Shown: positions 61,103-64,000 of the stretch, piece by piece
Numbering within the stretch: the first letter of the stretch is position 1
Layout: each line of letters starts with the position of its first letter
NCBI GenBank assembly: GCA_029580855.1
Contig: JAKPQH010000069.1
Span: forward strand, 62,001 to 126,000
Direction of reading: 5' to 3'
Length of the DNA: 64,000 nucleotides
DNA from: a bacterium
Lineage (GTDB): Bacteria; Methylomirabilota; Methylomirabilia; Methylomirabilales; 2-02-FULL-66-22
Notes under the pieces: generated by a model
The model's input: only the letters and a program-made list of their open reading frames with translations
Told to the model about the DNA's origin: nothing
The model's database searches: none
Program-made: the position numbers and the translations under genes

Positions 61103-62463
61103 CGGGCCGCCCCGGGCCCCGGCAGAAACTGCCCGTAGCCGGCCGGGGCGACGACGCTCGTGCCGTCGAAGATCGTCCGGCCGCGCAGGATCGTCCGAGT
61201 CACGCGCCCCTGGGTCGTCCAACCATCGTAGGGGGACCATTTGGCCGAGGAATAGCTCTTTTTCGCCTCGACCGTGAACGGCTTGCGCGGATCGAGGATG
61301 GCGAAATCGGCGTCCGCCCCCAGTGCGATCCGCCCCTTCCGCGCGCCCAGACCGAAGCGCCTTGCCGGATTACCGCACAGGAGCCGCGCGACGACCGAGG
61401 GGTCCTGGCCGCGCTTGACGACCAGGGCGTCGTGCATGAGCGGCAGGCTGGTCTCCAGCCCCGGCGCCCCGGACGCGTTCTCGAAGATGTTCTCCTTGTT
61501 CTTCCGCTCCGGCAGCCAGGGCGCGTGGTCGCTGGAGATGATATCCACCCGTCCCGCCAGGAGATGGCCCCACAGGCCGTCGCGCTCCGGCTGCTTCAAG
61601 ATGCTGGGGTTGATCTTGGCAAAGCCCTTGACGCGGGGCAAGTCCTTCTCGGCGTCGAGCAGCAGGTAATGCGGGCATGTCTCGACCGACACGTCCACGC
61701 CCTGCGCCTTGAACCACTGCACCATCTCCACCGAGCGCGGCTGCGACGTGTGAAACACGTGGAGCTTCACCCGGGTCCAGTAGGCCAGCTCCAGCAGCTT
61801 GAGGATGGCCAGCGTCTCGCTGACCGGAGGGCGGGTCTCGTAGTGCGCCAGGGGATAGGTCTGGCCGGCGCGCTTGGCCCGCGCGATCAGATCCTCAATG
61901 ATCAGATCGATCTCCCCGTGGAAGCCGACAGGCACGCCGCTCTTGGCGATCGCCGGCAGGACCTGCCAGAGCACGTGATCGTCGATCCGCGGGAACCGAT
62001 CGGGATCCGTTTCGTACACGCTCATCTTAAAGCCGCAGGCGCCTTCCCGCACCAGCGGGGAAACCTCGTCGGCCTCGGCCTGCTTGCGCAGCGTCGCCAG
62101 CATGGCCACGTCCACGCGGGCCGCGCGCCCGATCTCCGCCACTTTGGCCCGGAAGATCTCAACCGTGTTGACCGGCGCGCCGATGTCGTAGGGCATGTCC
62201 AGGATCGTCGTGACGCCACCCGCCGCCGCCGCCTGCGTGGCGAGCTCGATGGTCTCGGCCTGGTTGCTGTGGCAGTGGACGTGGGCGTCCACCATGCCCG
62301 GATAGATGAGGCTGCCCGAGACATCCACGGTCTCCTTCGCCGCCGGCGCCGCACCCGCGGATGCGTACAGGCCCGCCACCTTTCCGTCGAGGACACCGAC
62401 GGCGCCGTCGCGCGCGACCCCGTGCCCCAGGACCACATCGCCCTTCACGAGCAGATCCAGCAT
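61099..62463 (-). CDS. Allantoinase/dihydropyrimidinase-type cyclic amidohydrolase
   Basis: A 454-residue amidohydrolase. Metal ligands follow the cyclic amidohydrolase pattern: DAHVHCHSN, the carboxylated lysine in GACGFKMSVYE, GFHGEIDLI, LHVFHTSQPRSVEMVQWF and IISSDHAPWLPERKN. The whole fits allantoinase, dihydropyrimidinase or hydantoinase. The ATG at 62463 follows GGAGGAGAC. It overlaps the M20 gene by four bases and follows the TRAP large permease gene after 40 nt, which links import of a cyclic substrate to ring opening and then amide cleavage. The exact substrate is not assigned. Confidence 0.9.
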   Translation of the reverse strand: MLDLLVKGDVVLGHGVARDGAVGVLDGKVAGLYASAGAAPAAKETVDVSGSLIYPGMVDAHVHCHSNQAETIELATQAAAAGGVTTILDMPYDIGAPVNTVEIFRAKVAEIGRAARVDVAMLATLRKQAEADEVSPLVREGACGFKMSVYETDPDRFPRIDDHVLWQVLPAIAKSGVPVGFHGEIDLIIEDLIARAKRAGQTYPLAHYETRPPVSETLAILKLLELAYWTRVKLHVFHTSQPRSVEMVQWFKAQGVDVSVETCPHYLLLDAEKDLPRVKGFAKINPSILKQPERDGLWGHLLAGRVDIISSDHAPWLPERKNKENIFENASGAPGLETSLPLMHDALVVKRGQDPSVVARLLCGNPARRFGLGARKGRIALGADADFAILDPRKPFTVEAKKSYSSAKWSPYDGWTTQGRVTRTILRGRTIFDGTSVVAPAGYGQFLPGPGAAR

Positions 62464-62503
62464 GGCGTCTCCTCCGTGGACTTCGATTGACCATCCCCGC
62501 AGT

Positions 62504-63829
62504 TCACCGCCCGAAGAGCACGTACGGCAGCCAGGTCGAGAGCCCGGGGAACACGATCAAGACGACGAGGCACACGCTTTCCAGCACGATAAACGGCATG
62601 CAGCCGCTGAAGATCGTTTCCAGGGAGATGTCCTTCCCCACGACCCCCTTCATCGCGAAGGCGTTCAGACCCACCGGCGGCGTGAGGCAGCCGATCTCGG
62701 TGAGCTTCAGCGCGATCACGCCGAACCAGATCGGATCGTACCCCACGCCCACCAGCAGCGGGAACGCGATGGGCAGTGTGAGGGCATAGATCCCCACCGG
62801 CACCATGATCATCCCCAGAAAATACATGACGACGACGACCCCCAGGAGCACGACCAGGGGCGCCACATGCCAGTCCCGTAGTGCCTCGGTGATCATGGTG
62901 GGGACGCGGGTCATGGCCAGGATACGGCTGTAATAGAGGGCGCCGATGTTGATCAGAAAAAGCATGGCCGTGGTATTGGCGGCGTCCTTCATGGCCTTCA
63001 CGACCACGCTGGCGCTGTGGATCTCGCGCAGCAGATAGCCGAACACCAAGGAAAGCAGCGCGCCCGCCGCCGCCGCCTCCGTGGCGGTGAAGAGGCCGCT
63101 GTACATCCCCCCCATCATCAGCACCGCGATCACCGCGATCGGCCAGATCCGCGTGGCAATGCGGAGCTTCTGGCGTACCGGCAGGTCGACGATCTCCTTG
63201 GGCGGCATCGGCGCCACCTGCGGCTTCCGCTTTGCCAGGATGGCGATGTAGATGGCGTAGACCGTCGCCGTCATGATCCCCGGAACAACGCCTGCCGCGA
63301 ACAGCTTCGCCACGCTGGTCTGGGTGAACATCGCGTAGATGATGAACATCATGCTGGGCGGAATCATGGACGCGAAGGTGCCCGCCGACGCGATGCACCC
63401 CGCCGAGAGTCGCGTATCGTAGCCGTACCTCTGCATCTCGGGCAGCGACAGCCGCCCGAAGATGGCGGTCGTGGCGATGGATGAGCCGGACATGGCGCCG
63501 AACGCGGCGCATGCATAACAGGTGGCGATGGCCAGCGAGCCGGGGAGGCGCGCCGCCAGGACGCTGATGCTGTAATAGGCGCGCTGGGCGAACCCACCGA
63601 TGGCCGCAAAGCCGCCCATCAGGATGAAGAGCGGAATGCAGACCCAGGTCGGCGTGGCGACGGAATGGTAGGAGACCTGCCCCAGCATCGACAGCGACCC
63701 CTTGACGCCCATGAGCAGATAACTGCAGATCACGCCGGCGATGATAAACGTCACGCCCACCGGGACGCCGATAGCCATAAACAGGAGTAACAGTCCGATC
63801 ATGATCCAGCCGACCGTCAAGACATCCAT
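62504..63829 (-). CDS. TRAP transporter large permease (DctM type)
   Basis: Large membrane subunit of a tripartite ATP-independent periplasmic transporter, 441 residues with about 12 hydrophobic segments. Landmarks: MLGQVSYHSVATPTWVCIPL then FILMGGFA, SGSSIATTAIFGRLSLPEMQ, AGTFASMIPPSMMFIIYAMF, and LTPPVGLNAFAMKGVVGKDI near the C-terminus. It imports organic acids or other anions using a Na+ gradient with a DctQ subunit and a periplasmic DctP protein. The small subunit gene lies just upstream and runs off the window; DctP is not visible. It precedes the ring-opening enzymes. Confidence 0.93.
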   Translation of the reverse strand: MDVLTVGWIMIGLLLLFMAIGVPVGVTFIIAGVICSYLLMGVKGSLSMLGQVSYHSVATPTWVCIPLFILMGGFAAIGGFAQRAYYSISVLAARLPGSLAIATCYACAAFGAMSGSSIATTAIFGRLSLPEMQRYGYDTRLSAGCIASAGTFASMIPPSMMFIIYAMFTQTSVAKLFAAGVVPGIMTATVYAIYIAILAKRKPQVAPMPPKEIVDLPVRQKLRIATRIWPIAVIAVLMMGGMYSGLFTATEAAAAGALLSLVFGYLLREIHSASVVVKAMKDAANTTAMLFLINIGALYYSRILAMTRVPTMITEALRDWHVAPLVVLLGVVVVMYFLGMIMVPVGIYALTLPIAFPLLVGVGYDPIWFGVIALKLTEIGCLTPPVGLNAFAMKGVVGKDISLETIFSGCMPFIVLESVCLVVLIVFPGLSTWLPYVLFGR

Positions 63830-63884
63830 GCTGGCCTCACCGCAAAATTTCCGCCGTGCCGCCGCTCGACCGCCTGCACCGCTC

Positions 63885-64000
63885 CTAAAACACTTCCGGG
63901 TCGGTCTTGCTGCCCCCCTGAAAACCGCCCAGATTTTTGAAGGCCAGTTCCACCAGGTAGAAGACCAGTCCGATCACCACGAACGCCTTGACCGGCCAGA
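63885..64000 (-). CDS. TRAP transporter small permease (DctQ type), C-terminal fragment
   Basis: The minus strand is open from the window edge to a TAG at 63887-63885. The visible C-terminus reads WPVKAFVVIGLVFYLVELAF followed by KNLGGFQGGSKTDPEVF. A hydrophobic helix followed by a short polar tail just ahead of a DctM gene is what a DctQ subunit should look like. Only about 38 codons are visible, so the call rests on context and the terminal helix. Confidence 0.7.
   Translation of the reverse strand, partial: WPVKAFVVIGLVFYLVELAFKNLGGFQGGSKTDPEVF

Overview
The window is a GC-rich chromosomal segment from a free-living heterotrophic bacterium. It carries TRAP and tripartite tricarboxylate (TctABC) transporters, a run of three MFS carriers, an EpsB-type exopolysaccharide sugar transferase next to a Wzz/GumC-like protein, GatCAB, UvrD/PcrA, Lhr and a tRNA-Ala. 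Gene content and intergenic texture would fit a soil or subsurface lineage such as NC10/Rokubacteria or a proteobacterium; this is a guess from content, not a phylogenetic placement.

Layout. 1-2323 (minus): exopolysaccharide genes. 2324-6240: gene-poor accessory stretch with a REP-associated tyrosine transposase (RAYT) bracketed by inverted copies of a ~26-bp end, a third copy of that end 1.8 kb further on, and a decayed ParE-type toxin with its antitoxin. 6305-10245: cupin, then tctB-tctA-tctC closed by a strong intrinsic terminator. 10424-13830: promoter, hairpin-rich leader, two PRC-barrel proteins (one with MgtE-N and CBS domains but no membrane part) and an NRAMP-family transporter whose metal-site motifs are non-canonical; the set reads as a divalent-cation, possibly Mg2+, uptake and sensing unit. 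14091-25001: RadC, adenine-deaminase-like enzyme with a phosphoribosyltransferase, tRNA-Ala(CGC), a JAMM peptidase, SLOG protein, cysteine desulfidase, methyltransferase, aminotransferase and GlgC. 25095-28125 (minus): glycosyltransferase and AsmA-like protein. 28414-32742: small protein and three tandem MFS paralogues. 32808-40625 (minus): uxaC, then pcrA-gatC-gatA-FxLYD protein-gatB. 40937-46186: oxidoreductase, PfkB kinase, SDR, pseudopilin, two hemerythrins. 46308-54172 (minus): lhr, ydbH-like and ydbL-like genes. 54670-58226: IS3-type element with an A_AAA_AAC frameshift site, then a lower-GC type II restriction-modification pair. 58463-64000 (minus): TRAP permease, amidohydrolase, M20 amidohydrolase, AroM and flavin reductase, which look like uptake and hydrolysis of a cyclic amide, ureide or nucleobase-derived compound.

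The most unusual feature is a set of about ten short-period intergenic arrays (units of 7, 8, 9 or 14 nt, degenerate but strictly in phase). They sit almost exclusively between co-directional genes, often within a few bases of a start or stop codon, and many are built as two inverted arms. Two different 8-nt word families recur at separate loci (NNRTYGCC at three, TTCGGCGG/CCGNCGAA at two). They contain no spacers and are not CRISPR; they resemble the short tandemly repeated repetitive (STRR) sequences known from cyanobacteria. They could act in RNA processing or attenuation inside operons, or be products of a slippage-like expansion process.
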